Notes: generated by a model not told the origin, from the sequence alone. DNA of 64,000 bases from Variovorax sp. S12S4 (GCF_023195515.1 NZ_JALPKR020000002.1:1899001-1963000); one strand, 5' to 3'; shown: positions 19,644 to 29,158, counted from the first letter of the stretch. Translations and numbers: made by a program.

Positions 19644-20429
19644 CTATCCGGCATGAACGCACTGGCGCAGTTTTTCGCGCGCGTCATGCCCGCCGTTCCA
19701 TCCAATGTTGGAAACAGTCCTGCCGTCGATCAGCAGTTCGAAATGCTCGACATCGAGCATCGTATCGATGGCCTTGTCGATGTCGGGCACTGTGAGCGCG
19801 ATGGCTCCGAACCGAAGCCCCGGCATTGAATAGTTGACCGCTTTCACTGTTTGTGCCGGATAGCGCGACTGTTTCATCGTGACCGTGATCGTCTGGATAT
19901 CCGCCGGCTGCGGAATATCCGCGCCCCAGAAGGTCAGCATTCCGCCGTCATGTTGGGGGCTTGGCCCCGAGATGCTCACCAGCTGGCCCTGTTTCTTCCA
20001 GGCGGCGGTGCAGGTCTTGCCGGGCCTTGCCTTCGGATCGACCCGGAAGACCTCCCACCCGCCCAAGTACATTCGCTTGAACGCCGGATCGCGCGCCATC
20101 TTCTCTTCGATCGCGGCCATTCGCGCCTTTTCAGTAACGACCGCGTTGTGCTGCGCCTTGATGCTGCGGACCATCCGCTCCATCTCCGCGTCATAGAAGG
20201 ACGTGGTGTCGACCGATGCGGCATAGGCGTCGCGTGGAGCGCTCGGCGCGGGCGCGGGGCCCGCAACGCAGAGCGGGAACGGGCCGACGCCGTGAGAGCC
20301 GCCTGCCATGCCCACACGCCGCTCGCCTGGCGAGCCGTTGCACGGATAGGCCGCCGCCGCCAAGCCGGGCAGCAGGAGGATTGCCGCAGCCGCACCGGCC
20401 GAGGAGAGGAAGCGAAGGACAGCGTTCAT
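19644..20429 (-). CDS. Hypothetical secreted protein
   Basis: 261 residues with a good signal peptide (RFLSSAGAAAAILLLPGLAAAA) and a Cys-containing mature N-terminus (YPCNGSPGERR). A charged helical middle (DAEMERMVRSIKAQHNAVVTEKARMAAIEEKM) is followed by beta-rich sequence including FWGADIPQPADIQTITVTMKQ and a final LRFGAIALTVPDIDKAIDTML segment. I do not recognise the family. It is convergent with the broken alpha/beta hydrolase and its start region faces the XylX-like gene across 161 bases. Periplasmic location is inferred. Confidence 0.6.
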   Translation of the reverse strand: MNAVLRFLSSAGAAAAILLLPGLAAAAYPCNGSPGERRVGMAGGSHGVGPFPLCVAGPAPAPSAPRDAYAASVDTTSFYDAEMERMVRSIKAQHNAVVTEKARMAAIEEKMARDPAFKRMYLGGWEVFRVDPKARPGKTCTAAWKKQGQLVSISGPSPQHDGGMLTFWGADIPQPADIQTITVTMKQSRYPAQTVKAVNYSMPGLRFGAIALTVPDIDKAIDTMLDVEHFELLIDGRTVSNIGWNGGHDAREKLRQCVHAG

Positions 20430-20590
20430 CTCGAGTTCTTATAACGTGTGGCGAAGCGCGAACGGGCAATGGCAGTTGCTGCCTTCACGGCGTCTCAAAC
20501 GCAGCCCGGCGCCTGACGCGCCGCATTCTTGCATCAAAGCATGGCGCTACGATCACCCATCTACCGACAAACCCAAGAGAGACAACTCCC

Positions 20591-21778
20591 ATGCCATTGA
20601 ACCTCGACACCTCCTCGAGCCTCCCGCAAGACGCCGCGCGTGCCACGCTCGTCGGCCGCCTCTGGCAACCCGGCGTCGGGCCGGTGCTGGTGGCCGTCCA
20701 TGAGGGCGGGCTGCACGACCTTTCCAAGCTCGCGCCCACGATGAGCGACCTGCTCGAAGCGAAAGAATCGCCCTCCGAGGCGGTGCGGCGAGCGCTGCAG
20801 GGCGGCCAGGCGCCGCGCATCGCCTCGATCGACGAGGCCATTGCCAACAGCGATGCAACGGCGCGCGACGAATCCAAGCCCTGGCTGCTCGCACCTTGCG
20901 ACCTGCAGGCGATCAAGGCCAGCGGCGTGACCTTCGTCGAAAGCCTGCTCGAGCGCGTAATCGAAGAGCAGGCGCGCGGCGACGCATCGCGGGCCGAGGC
21001 CACGCGCGCCGCGCTGGGCGGTGTGCTAGGCGACAACCTCGCGGGCATCGTGCCGGGCTCTGCCGAGGCCGCAAAGGTGAAAGAGGTGCTGCTGGCGCAG
21101 GGCGCATGGTCGCAGTACCTCGAAGTGGGCATCGGCCCCGACGCGGAGATCTTCACCAAGGCTCCGGTGCTCTCTTCGGTGGGCACCGGTGCCGACATCG
21201 GCATTCACTCGGCGTCGGTGTGGAACAACCCCGAGCCTGAAGTCGTACTGGCCGTGAACAGCCGCGGCCAAACGCTGGGCGCGGCGCTCGGCAACGACGT
21301 CAACCTGCGCGACTTCGAAGGCCGCAGCGCACTGTTGCTCGGCAAGGCGAAGGACAACAACGCTTCCTGCGCCATCGGCCCGTTCATCCGCTTGTTCGAT
21401 GCGCACTTCGGCATCGACGACGTGCGCCGCATCACGGTTGCGCTCGAAGTCACGGGCCCTGAAGGCTTCAAGCTCGAAGGCTCGAGCTCGCTGTCGAAGA
21501 TCAGTCGCGATCCGCTCGACCTGGTGTCGCAAGCCATTGGCGTGCACCACGACTACCCCGACGGCCTCATGTTGTTTCTCGGCACGATGTTCGCGCCGAC
21601 ACAAGACCGTCATGGTCCTGGGCAAGGATTCACCCATGTCGTCGGCGATCGCGTCCGCATCGCCGCGCCGGAACTCGGCGCACTCGTGAATCGCGTGGTT
21701 CATTCGGACCAGGCGCCGCGGTGGACTTTTGGGTTAAGCGCGTTGATGCGCAATCTTGGTGGGCGCGGATTGCTGTAA
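20591..21778 (+). CDS. xylX: Fumarylacetoacetate hydrolase-family protein, XylX-like 2-keto-3-deoxy-pentonate dehydratase
   Basis: 395 residues from ATG 20591. The layout matches Caulobacter XylX, which dehydrates 2-keto-3-deoxyxylonate to alpha-ketoglutarate semialdehyde: an N-terminal domain (ATLVGRLWQPGVGPVLV, DLSKLAPTMSDLL), then the FAH core with metal ligands in GPDAEIFTKAP and WNNPEPEVVLAV, the conserved GAALGNDVNLRDFEGRSALLLG, KAKDNNASCAIGPFIRLFD and the ending RWTFGLSALMRNLGGRGLL. The similarity spans the full length and is much closer than to fumarylacetoacetase itself. Other pentose genes are not nearby, so the substrate (xylonate or arabinonate derived) stays open. Cytoplasmic. 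Confidence 0.85.
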   Translation: MPLNLDTSSSLPQDAARATLVGRLWQPGVGPVLVAVHEGGLHDLSKLAPTMSDLLEAKESPSEAVRRALQGGQAPRIASIDEAIANSDATARDESKPWLLAPCDLQAIKASGVTFVESLLERVIEEQARGDASRAEATRAALGGVLGDNLAGIVPGSAEAAKVKEVLLAQGAWSQYLEVGIGPDAEIFTKAPVLSSVGTGADIGIHSASVWNNPEPEVVLAVNSRGQTLGAALGNDVNLRDFEGRSALLLGKAKDNNASCAIGPFIRLFDAHFGIDDVRRITVALEVTGPEGFKLEGSSSLSKISRDPLDLVSQAIGVHHDYPDGLMLFLGTMFAPTQDRHGPGQGFTHVVGDRVRIAAPELGALVNRVVHSDQAPRWTFGLSALMRNLGGRGLL

Positions 21779-21797
21779 TCGTTCTTTCTACGCTTTA

Positions 21798-21816
21798 AAA
21801 GGAGTTGTACTCCTTT
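21798..21816. other. Short perfect inverted repeat between the XylX-like gene and tssA
   Basis: AAAGGAG-TTGTA-CTCCTTT is a perfect 7-bp inverted repeat with a five-base loop, 20 bases after the XylX-like stop and 76 bases before the proposed tssA start. It could be a weak terminator, an operator or an RNA hairpin. There is no strong T-run after it, so terminator activity is uncertain. Confidence 0.35.
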
Positions 21817-21891
21817 GTAATTCATAGGCGGCACGTAGCAATGTGTTGCTGTTGACCGCGCTTCGCGTTCCCCTCAAGATAACCATTGTTG

Positions 21892-22995
21892 ATGGTTGTT
21901 AATAAAAGGGAGATGGCGTTGCCGCCAAGCGAGATCGAACTACTGCAGTCGCCTGTTGAAGGCCCGCTTCCGTGCGGCGAAGACCTCGAATACGACCCCG
22001 ATTTCATGGCGTTGCAGCAGGCAACGACCGGAAAGCGGGAGCAGCAGTTCGGCTCGACCATCATTCCGGCCGAGCCGCCCGACTGGGCTCGCGTCGAGCG
22101 CATCGCAAAGCAACTGTGCCAACGCACGCTCGACCTGCGCGTACTGGTTCCGCTCACGCTGGCGTGGACCGAGAGCCGCGGGCTGCCCGGCTATGTCGAC
22201 GGCTTGCAAGTGGTCGACGGCGTGCTGCAAAAATTTTGGGACGACGTGCATCCGCGCGTGGTCGATGATGGTTTCGAAGACCCGCTGCCGCGCATGAACG
22301 CGTTGGCCGCATTGGCCGAAGCCGAGGGATTGGGGCGCAGCGTGCGCGATGCGCGCCTGCTCGAAGACGCCGGCGTGTCGATGAGCCTGCGGCAGGTCGA
22401 GGCGCTGCTCGATTCGAGCAAGGCCGACCAGATCGACTACCCGGGCGGCATCGGCCGGCTGCGCGAAGTGGCGCGCCGTGCGCAGGAAAAGTCGGCCCCG
22501 CCGGTGCTGGCATTGCATGCGGCGCTGGAACTGTTGCAACGAATTCGCGAGACCTCGGAGCGGGCCCTGGGGCAAAGCTGGGCGCCCGACTTTTCCAGGC
22601 TCGAACGTTCTCTTCGTACCGTGGTGCAGCTGCTGCCTGAGCAGGCCCAGCAGGCACCGGCAGAAGCATCGGAAGTTCCGCAAGGCAGCGAGACCGGGTC
22701 ATCGACCTCGCCGGGGCAAGGCTCTGCCAGTGCTGCCAATGGTGCGAGCGGCCAGCGCGTAGCGGGCATTAAAGATATTGAAATATCGAATCGTGATGAT
22801 GTGCAGCTGTTGCTGGAAAAGGCGTGCCAATACATGGAGCGCACCGAACCCAGCCACCCGGCACCCATGCTCATCCGAAGAGCGCAAAGACTGCTGGACC
22901 TCAACTTCTTCCAGATCATCGAAGAACTCGTACCCGAGGGCTTGCAGAAGATCGAAAGCCTGGCGGGGCGCTCGCTGAGTACCGGCACCGAATAG
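21892..22995 (+). CDS. tssA: Type VI secretion protein TssA (ImpA family)
   Basis: 367 residues from ATG 21892; ATG 21913 is an alternative, but purines crowd it too closely for a Shine-Dalgarno. The ImpA N-terminal domain is clear (PVEGPLPCGEDLEYDPDFMALQQAT, WARVERIAKQLCQRTLDLRVLVPL, RGLPGYVDGLQVVDGVLQKFWDDVHP). A Pro/Ser-rich linker (about 255-290) precedes the C-terminal ring domain (DDVQLLLEKACQYMERTEPSHPAP, RRAQRLLDLNFFQIIEELVP). TssA binds the baseplate and the growing sheath, coordinating tail assembly. First gene of the plus-strand T6SS operon; 106 bases separate it from tssB. Confidence 0.93.
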   Translation: MVVNKREMALPPSEIELLQSPVEGPLPCGEDLEYDPDFMALQQATTGKREQQFGSTIIPAEPPDWARVERIAKQLCQRTLDLRVLVPLTLAWTESRGLPGYVDGLQVVDGVLQKFWDDVHPRVVDDGFEDPLPRMNALAALAEAEGLGRSVRDARLLEDAGVSMSLRQVEALLDSSKADQIDYPGGIGRLREVARRAQEKSAPPVLALHAALELLQRIRETSERALGQSWAPDFSRLERSLRTVVQLLPEQAQQAPAEASEVPQGSETGSSTSPGQGSASAANGASGQRVAGIKDIEISNRDDVQLLLEKACQYMERTEPSHPAPMLIRRAQRLLDLNFFQIIEELVPEGLQKIESLAGRSLSTGTE

Positions 22996-23101
22996 AAGTG
23001 CCGACAAAAAAGTGGCAGGGCGACAAGCAGCGCGAGAACGCAAGGTCAGATTGGTCAGAGGCAACTCCGACCCACACGCATAGAGATTCAAGAGGAAGCT
23101 T

Positions 23102-23671
23102 ATGGCAGACAACCGTGTCAGAAACAGTGGTCAGAAGTTCATTGCGCGCAACCGCGCGCCGCGCGTGCAGATCGAGTACGACGTCGAGATCTACGGCAGC
23201 GAACGCAAGATCCAGTTGCCCTTCGTGATGGGCGTCATCGCCGATCTCGCGGGCAAGCAGGTCGATCCGATGCCCGACCTGGCGGAGCGCGACTTCATGG
23301 CTGTGGACATCGACAACTTCGATGACCGCATGAAGGCCGTCAAGCCGCGCGTGGCCTTCCAGGTGCCGAACACGCTCACGGGCGAAGGGCAGATGAACGT
23401 CGACATCACCTTCGACAGCATGGACGACTTCTCGCCCGCGCGCATTGCACGCCAGGTGGGCGCGCTGCAGCACCTGCTCGAAGCGCGCACCGAGCTTTCC
23501 AACCTGCTGTCCTACATGGACGGCAAGAACGGCGCCGAGCAGCTGATTGCCCAGGCGCTGCAGAACCCGGAGCTGCTCAAGTCGCTCGCGTCCGCACCCA
23601 ATCCCGCCGTTGCCAAGGCGGTGGAAGCGGCAAACGAGAAGTCCGGCGGCCCCGGCACCTCTTCCGAATAA
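23102..23671 (+). CDS. tssB: Type VI secretion contractile sheath small subunit TssB (VipA)
   Basis: 189 residues. The sheath-small-subunit signature is plain: RNRAPRVQIEYDVEIYG, KIQLPFVMGVIADLAGK, MPDLAERDFMAVDIDNFDDR, VDITFDSMDDFSPARIARQV and a C-terminal helix for TssC contact (ALQHLLEARTELSNLLSYMDG). It co-assembles with TssC into the contractile sheath around the Hcp tube in the cytoplasm. The Ala/Gly/Ser-rich tail of about 25 residues is slightly longer than in many homologs. Twenty-seven bases upstream of tssC. Confidence 0.97.
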   Translation: MADNRVRNSGQKFIARNRAPRVQIEYDVEIYGSERKIQLPFVMGVIADLAGKQVDPMPDLAERDFMAVDIDNFDDRMKAVKPRVAFQVPNTLTGEGQMNVDITFDSMDDFSPARIARQVGALQHLLEARTELSNLLSYMDGKNGAEQLIAQALQNPELLKSLASAPNPAVAKAVEAANEKSGGPGTSSE

Positions 23672-23698
23672 GCAGCGCAAGCCGACAGGACGTCCATC

Positions 23699-25207
23699 AT
23701 GAGCACCGCACCCAAACAGACAGCGCGCGCACAAGCCGCCACCATCGAAGCGCTCGAACCCAACGAGTTCTCCGACCTGCTGCAGCGAGAGTTCAAGCCC
23801 AAGACCGACCAGGCCCGCGACGCGGTGCAAAGCGCCGTCAAGACGCTGGCGGTACAGGCGCTCGAAAGCACCGTCACCATCTCGAACGACGCCTACCGCA
23901 CCGTGCAGGCGATCATCACCGAGATCGACCGCAAGCTCTCCGAGCAGATCAACCAGATCCTTCACCACGAAGACTTCCAGCAGCTCGAAGGCGCATGGCG
24001 CGGCCTGCACTACCTGGTCAACAACACCGAGACCGACGAGCAGCTCAAGATCCGCGTGATGTGCGCATCCAAGCGCGAAGTGGCGCGCTCGCTCAAGCGC
24101 CACAAGGGCATCGGCTGGGACCAGAGCCCGCTGTTCAAGAAGATCTACGAGGCGGAGTACGGCCAGTTCGGCGGCGAGCCGTTCGGCGCGCTCATCGGCG
24201 ACTTTCACTTCGACCACAGCCCGCCCGACGTGGAAATGCTCGGCGAAATGGCCAAGATTGCCGCGGCCGCGCACTGTCCCTTCATTGCCGGCGCATCGCC
24301 CACGGTGATGCAGATGGATTCGTGGCAAGAGCTTTCGAACCCGCGCGACCTGACCAAGATCTTCCAGAACACCGAGCACACCGCATGGCGGTCGCTGCGC
24401 GAATCGGAAGACGCGCGCTACATCGGCCTGGCCATGCCGCGCTTTCTTGCGCGCCTGCCGTATGGTGCGCGCACCAATCCGGTCGACGAGTTCGAGTTTG
24501 AAGAAGAAACCGATTCGGCCCTGCACAACCGCTACACATGGGCCAACTCGGCCTATGCCATGGGCGTGAACATCAACCGCTCGTTCAAGCAGTTCGGCTG
24601 GTGCACGTCGATTCGCGGCGTGGAATCGGGCGGCGCGGTCGAGAACCTGCCCACCCACACCTTCCCGACGGACGACGGCGGCGTGGACATGAAGTGCCCG
24701 ACCGAGATCGCCATCAGCGACCGGCGCGAGGCCGAGCTGGCCAAGAACGGCTTCATGCCGCTGGTGCACCGCAAGAACTCCGACTTTGCGGCCTTCATCG
24801 GCGCGCAGTCGCTGCAGCAGCCGGCCGAGTACTACGACGCCGACGCCACGGCCAACGCCAACCTGGCGGCGCGCCTGCCGTACCTGTTTGCATGCTGCCG
24901 CTTCGCGCACTACCTGAAGTGCATCGTGCGCGACAAGATCGGTTCGTTCCGCGAGCGCGAGGACATGGAGCGCTGGCTCAACGACTGGATCATGAATTAC
25001 GTGGACGGCAGCCCAGGCACGTCGTCCCAGGATACGAAGGCAATGAAGCCGCTGGCGGCGGCTGAAGTCCAGGTGGAAGCCATCGAGGACAACCCGGGCT
25101 ACTACGCCGCCAAGTTTTTTCTCCGGCCGCACTATCAGCTCGAAGGGCTGACGGTGTCGTTGCGGCTGGTTTCGAAGCTGCCATCCAACAAGAAGGACAG
25201 CAGCTAG
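23699..25207 (+). CDS. tssC: Type VI secretion contractile sheath large subunit TssC (VipB)
   Basis: 502 residues, standard length. Conserved segments include EQINQILHHEDFQQLEGAW, GLHYLVNNTETDEQLKIRV, GQFGGEPFGALIGDFHFDHS, MQMDSWQELSNPRDLTKIF, TEHTAWRSLRESEDARYIGL, FTWAN-type RYTWANSAYAMGVNINRSF and the C-terminal PGYYAAKFFLRPHYQLEGLTVSLRL, which is the ClpV-recycling and sheath-core region. With TssB it forms the sheath whose contraction drives the Hcp/VgrG spear outward. Confidence 0.98.
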   Translation: MSTAPKQTARAQAATIEALEPNEFSDLLQREFKPKTDQARDAVQSAVKTLAVQALESTVTISNDAYRTVQAIITEIDRKLSEQINQILHHEDFQQLEGAWRGLHYLVNNTETDEQLKIRVMCASKREVARSLKRHKGIGWDQSPLFKKIYEAEYGQFGGEPFGALIGDFHFDHSPPDVEMLGEMAKIAAAAHCPFIAGASPTVMQMDSWQELSNPRDLTKIFQNTEHTAWRSLRESEDARYIGLAMPRFLARLPYGARTNPVDEFEFEEETDSALHNRYTWANSAYAMGVNINRSFKQFGWCTSIRGVESGGAVENLPTHTFPTDDGGVDMKCPTEIAISDRREAELAKNGFMPLVHRKNSDFAAFIGAQSLQQPAEYYDADATANANLAARLPYLFACCRFAHYLKCIVRDKIGSFREREDMERWLNDWIMNYVDGSPGTSSQDTKAMKPLAAAEVQVEAIEDNPGYYAAKFFLRPHYQLEGLTVSLRLVSKLPSNKKDSS

Positions 25208-25256
25208 TTCAACGGTGTCCCGAAATCGGGCATATATATAACTTTGGGGGTTAATC

Positions 25257-25739
25257 ATGGCAGTAGACATGTTCATGCGCGTCGAGGGCGCAAACGGCGA
25301 ATCCAAGGACTCGAACCATAAGGACTGGACGGATATCAAGTCGTTTGCATGGGGAGCGACGCAGCCTGGAAACATGGTCAGCGGCGGTGGCGGCGGTGTG
25401 GGCAAGGCAAGCTTCAACGACCTGCAGGTTCTTGCGCGCATCGACAAGGCGGCCCCGTCCGTCATGAAGAACTGCGCAAGCGGCAAGCACCTGAGCAAGG
25501 TCGAAGTGTCGGTGTGCAAGGCCGGCGGCTCGCAGATCGAATACACCCGCGTCACGCTCGAAGAAGTGCTGGTCACCTCGGTGCAATACACGGCCGAGCA
25601 GGGCAGCGATGCGGTGCTGGTGCAATTTGCCTTCCAGGCCGCCAAGGTGAAGCAGCAGTACTGGGAACAGACGGACAAGGGCGGCAAGGGCGCCGAAACC
25701 GTTCTGGCCTGGAACATCAAGGAAAACCGGGAAGCCTGA
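25257..25739 (+). CDS. hcp: Hcp family type VI secretion tube protein
   Basis: 160 residues, the normal Hcp size, with the N-terminal AVDMFMRVEGANGESKDSNHKDWTDIKSF-type start and the beta-barrel pattern through GGGGVGKASFNDLQVLARIDKAAPSVMK to YTRVTLEEVLVTSVQY. Hexameric rings stack into the inner tube expelled during firing and can carry small effectors in the lumen. A short palindrome (CCCGAAATCGGG, 25219-25230) and a TATATA stretch lie in the 49-base gap upstream, and a 121-base gap follows. Separate or processed expression is therefore possible, as hcp is usually made in excess. Confidence 0.97.
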   Translation: MAVDMFMRVEGANGESKDSNHKDWTDIKSFAWGATQPGNMVSGGGGGVGKASFNDLQVLARIDKAAPSVMKNCASGKHLSKVEVSVCKAGGSQIEYTRVTLEEVLVTSVQYTAEQGSDAVLVQFAFQAAKVKQQYWEQTDKGGKGAETVLAWNIKENREA

Positions 25740-25860
25740 TTTCCGTTTTTTTGCCTGACCGAACCCGCGCGCGCCGCATGGCGGCGTGCCGCGGGGCTCC
25801 GGTCACCCGCAGATATTCACCGGCGGCCCACGGCCGCATGCGAGTCAATGAGGAAGTTTC

Positions 25861-26727
25861 ATGGGCGATGGGTTTGCAGTGCTGGGCGAGCGCTCCGTGG
25901 CCGAGCACACCGAATGGGTACAGCGGCAGATTCGCGCGCAGCCCCAGAACGCCAGCCTGCGGCTTGCTCTCGGCCACTTTCTTGCGTTGCGCGGCGAATG
26001 GCAGCGGGCTGAAGACCAGCTCAAGCTCGCCGCCAAGATCGATCCTTCTTTTGCTCCTGCCAGCGCCACTTGTGCGATGGCCCTGGCAGCCGAGCGCCAC
26101 CGAACCGAATTCTGGAATGGCGGCCGTGCGCCGGCCGTCATTGCCGGCGATGCAGACTGGGTCGCGGGGCTGATTGCCGCCGCGGCGCTGCCGCCCGATC
26201 AGGCCGCGCAAGCGGCCGACCTGCGCGAAACCGCGCGCCAGGCGGCACCCGCCTTGCAGGGCACCCTGAGCTGTGTCGACCGGTCCGATTCGCGCGCCGT
26301 GCAGGCCCTCGACGGCGAGCCGGTGCAAAGCATCGAGTTCGCATGGCTTTGCGACGGCGACGTGCGCATTGGCGCCGTGCTCGAACTGCTCACGCCTTCG
26401 GGCTACGCGTGGCTGCCGCTGTCGGCGGTGCGGCGCCTCAAGTTTTCGCGTCCGCAGCACCTGGTCGACCTGCTGTGGGCGCCAGCCGAAATCGTGCTGC
26501 ACGACGGCCGCGGGCTCAACGGCCTGGTGCCGGTGCGCTATCCCGGCGCGCTCGAGGCGCTGGAAGACGGGCTGGCACTGGGCCGCCGTACCGACTGGCT
26601 GCAATTGGCCGGTGAAGAGCAGTACGCCGGCGTGGGCCAGCGCACGCTGATCAGCGAAGCCGGCGACCATTCGCTGCTCGACATTCGCCTGGTCGAGTTT
26701 GCCGCCGCGGAGAGTGTTGCCCAGTGA
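25861..26727 (+). CDS. tagJ: Type VI secretion accessory protein TagJ (ImpE/SciE family)
   Basis: 288 residues, preceded by GAGGAAG. The N-terminus has a TPR-like pair (AEHTEWVQRQIRAQPQNASLRLALGHFLALRGEWQRAEDQLKLAAKID) and the C-terminal half is the ImpE beta domain (SIEFAWLCDGDVRIGAVLELL, YAWLPLSAVRRLKF, GRRTDWLQLAGEEQYAGVGQRTLI). TagJ binds the TssB N-terminal region and assists sheath assembly or ClpV recruitment in some T6SS subclasses. Its stop overlaps the GTG of tssE, so it is coupled to the baseplate genes. Confidence 0.93.
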   Translation: MGDGFAVLGERSVAEHTEWVQRQIRAQPQNASLRLALGHFLALRGEWQRAEDQLKLAAKIDPSFAPASATCAMALAAERHRTEFWNGGRAPAVIAGDADWVAGLIAAAALPPDQAAQAADLRETARQAAPALQGTLSCVDRSDSRAVQALDGEPVQSIEFAWLCDGDVRIGAVLELLTPSGYAWLPLSAVRRLKFSRPQHLVDLLWAPAEIVLHDGRGLNGLVPVRYPGALEALEDGLALGRRTDWLQLAGEEQYAGVGQRTLISEAGDHSLLDIRLVEFAAAESVAQ

Positions 26728-27287
26728 GTTCACTCCTGCCAGCCAGCCGCTTGCCCGTGGAGGCCGAGGGCGATCACCAGCAAGAAAGCGTTGCACGCGA
26801 CCGCCTGCAGCCGGTGCTGCTCGACCGCCTGACCGACAAGCAGCCGCAGACCCGCCAAGAGCGCGCGGGCGCGTTCCTGATGAGCGGCAAGCTGCTGCGC
26901 GATTCGGTGCTGCGCGACTTGCAGTGGCTGCTCAACACCACCAACTTCGGCGCTGACCACAACATCAACGCCATGCCGCGCGCCCGGCGCTCGGTCGTGA
27001 ACTACGGCGTGCGCGGCTGGGCCGGCGGGCGCATGTCGGAGGTCGACTTTGCCGACGTCGAGGCCGCCATTCGCGCGGCCATCATCGACTTTGAGCCGCG
27101 CATCATGAAAGACAGCATCGACGTGCGCTGCGTCACCGACTCCACCGACCTGGAGCACCACAACCTGCTCGCGCTCGAGATCCGCGGCACGCTGTGGTCG
27201 GTGCCTTACCCCATCGAATTCATCCTGCGCTCAGAGCTCGACCTCGAAAGCGGCCACATGGTCCTTCGCCCGACGGGAGGGCTTTGA
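26724..27287 (+). CDS. tssE: Type VI secretion baseplate protein TssE (gp25-like)
   Basis: 187 residues from GTG 26724, which overlaps the tagJ stop (GTGA). The gp25-like lysozyme-fold domain shows LRDLQWLLNTTNFGADHNINAMPRARRSVVNYGVRG, then DFADVEAAIRAAIIDFEPRI and the beta-strand end. It is a wedge component that nucleates sheath polymerisation at the baseplate. The first 45 residues are a polar extension ending in LLDRLTDKQPQTRQE. Its stop shares bases with the tssF ATG (TGATG). Confidence 0.95.
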   Translation: MSSLLPASRLPVEAEGDHQQESVARDRLQPVLLDRLTDKQPQTRQERAGAFLMSGKLLRDSVLRDLQWLLNTTNFGADHNINAMPRARRSVVNYGVRGWAGGRMSEVDFADVEAAIRAAIIDFEPRIMKDSIDVRCVTDSTDLEHHNLLALEIRGTLWSVPYPIEFILRSELDLESGHMVLRPTGGL

Positions 27288-29158
27288 TGGACGCGCGGCT
27301 GCTCGACTACTACAACCGCGAACTCACCTACATGCACGAGCTCGGTGCCGAGTTCGCGCAGCGCTATCCCAAGATTGCCGGCCGACTGGGCATGCGCGGC
27401 ATCGAGGTGAGCGATCCGTACGTGGAGCGCCTGCTCGAAGGCTTCAGCTTTCTTACGGCACGCATCCAGCTGAAGATGGATGCGGAGTTTCCGCGCTTCT
27501 CGCAGCGGCTGCTCGAAGTGGTGTACCCGAACTTTCTTGCGCCGCTGCCGGCCATGGGCGTGGTGCAGATCGACGGCAACCTGAACGAAGGCTCGCTGAA
27601 GGCCGGCTACGAGCTGCCGCGCCACACCATCCTGCGCGGTCGCATGATCAAGGGCGAGCAGACGGCCTGCGAATTTCGCACCGGCCATGCCGTCACGCTG
27701 TGGCCCATCAAGATCGCAGAGGCGAGCATCGGGCCCGTGCCGGCGGAAATTGCGCACGCCATGCCCGTGGTTGCGCGCCAGGCCAAGAGCGCCATCACCA
27801 TCAAGCTCGAAGCGGTGGGCGGCGCCCGGTTTGCAGAGATGCCGCTCGACCGGCTCGAGTTCTTTCTTTCGGGCGCCGAGCTGCATGCGCTGCGCGTGCT
27901 CGAACTGGCGGTTCACCACAGCGTGGGCACCGTGTGCCGCAGCGGCCCAGGCAGCACCGCGCGCATCGTGCCGCTGGGCGACGAGGCCATTCGCCACGAG
28001 GGCTTCGACCCCGACCAGTCGCTGCTGCCCTACGACGCGCGATCGTTTCAGGGCTACCGGCTGCTGCACGAGTACTTCGCGTTTCCTGATCGCTACCTGT
28101 TCTTCAGCGTGAAGAACCTGCGCGCGGCGGCCGCCGCCATGAGCGGCAGCACGATGGAAATCGTCATCCTGCTCGACCGTGCCGACAGCGATCTGGAACG
28201 TGTTGTCGATGCGCGGCACTTCTCGCTCTTCTGCACGCCCATCATCAACCTGGTGCCGCGCCGCAGCGACCGCATTCCGGTCGGGCCGGGGCAGCATGAG
28301 CACCATGCGGTGATCGACCGCACGCGTCCGCGCGACTTCGAGATATTTACCGTCGAGCGCGTTACGGGCCACATGAGCAACGGCTCCGAGGAGCGGGAGT
28401 TCAGGCCGTTCCTAGGCTCCTTCGCGGCCGACGACGGCGACTTCGGTTCTTATTTTTCGCTGCGCCGCGAGCCGCGCCTGGTGTCCGACCGCGCCCGCGC
28501 GCAAGGCACGCGCACCAGCTACACAGGCAGCGAGGTGTATGTGTCGCTGGTCGACCAACACGACGCGCCGTTTCCGCACAGCCTGCGGCACATCACCATC
28601 GATGCGCTGTGCACCAACCGCGACCTGCCGCTGTTGCTGCCCACCGGGCTCGAATCCGATTTCACCCTGCGCGTCTCGGCGCCCGTTCGCGCGGTGCGCA
28701 TACTGCGCGGCCCGTCGCGGCCGTATCCCGCATTGGCGGAAGGCGCGCTCACCTGGCGCCTCATCAGCCACCTGGGCCTCAATTACCTGAGCCTGACGGA
28801 CGTCGATGCCAACCAGGGCGCGGCCGCGCTGCGCGAGATGCTCGACCTGTACGGCAACCTGGCCGACCCCGCGGTGCGCCGACAGATCCAGGGCGTGCGC
28901 TCGATGGCGCTGGCGCCCGTGTTTCGCCGGTTGCCCGAGCCGGGCCCTATCGTCTTCGGCCGCGGCGTCGAGGTGGCGCTGAAGATCGACGAGGTCGCGT
29001 TCTCGGGGTCGAGCCCCTATCTTTTCGGTGCCGTGCTGGAGCAGTTCTTCAGCCGGCATGTGTCGCTCAACGCGTTCACCGAGTTCGCGCTCTCCAGCCT
29101 GCAGCGCGGAGAAATCGCGCGATGGGCGCCCCGCATCGGACGCCGCCCCGCCGTATGA
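27287..29158 (+). CDS. tssF: Type VI secretion baseplate protein TssF
   Basis: 623 residues from ATG 27287. The start MDARLLDYYNRELTYMHELGAEFAQRYPKIAGRL and the following VSDPYVERLLEGFSFLTARIQLKMDAEFPRFSQRLLEVVYPN are diagnostic of TssF. Other hallmarks are LLPYDARSFQGYRLLHEYFAFPDRYLFF, INLVPRRSDRI and LNYLSLTD. TssF with TssG, TssE and TssK forms the wedge of the cytoplasmic baseplate. Its stop overlaps tssG by ATGA. Confidence 0.97.
   Translation: MDARLLDYYNRELTYMHELGAEFAQRYPKIAGRLGMRGIEVSDPYVERLLEGFSFLTARIQLKMDAEFPRFSQRLLEVVYPNFLAPLPAMGVVQIDGNLNEGSLKAGYELPRHTILRGRMIKGEQTACEFRTGHAVTLWPIKIAEASIGPVPAEIAHAMPVVARQAKSAITIKLEAVGGARFAEMPLDRLEFFLSGAELHALRVLELAVHHSVGTVCRSGPGSTARIVPLGDEAIRHEGFDPDQSLLPYDARSFQGYRLLHEYFAFPDRYLFFSVKNLRAAAAAMSGSTMEIVILLDRADSDLERVVDARHFSLFCTPIINLVPRRSDRIPVGPGQHEHHAVIDRTRPRDFEIFTVERVTGHMSNGSEEREFRPFLGSFAADDGDFGSYFSLRREPRLVSDRARAQGTRTSYTGSEVYVSLVDQHDAPFPHSLRHITIDALCTNRDLPLLLPTGLESDFTLRVSAPVRAVRILRGPSRPYPALAEGALTWRLISHLGLNYLSLTDVDANQGAAALREMLDLYGNLADPAVRRQIQGVRSMALAPVFRRLPEPGPIVFGRGVEVALKIDEVAFSGSSPYLFGAVLEQFFSRHVSLNAFTEFALSSLQRGEIARWAPRIGRRPAV

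Noticed and set aside
22916..25720. 934-codon minus-strand frame opposite tssB, tssC and hcp
   Set aside because: It is an antisense shadow of three conserved T6SS genes with no recognisable motif or start signal.
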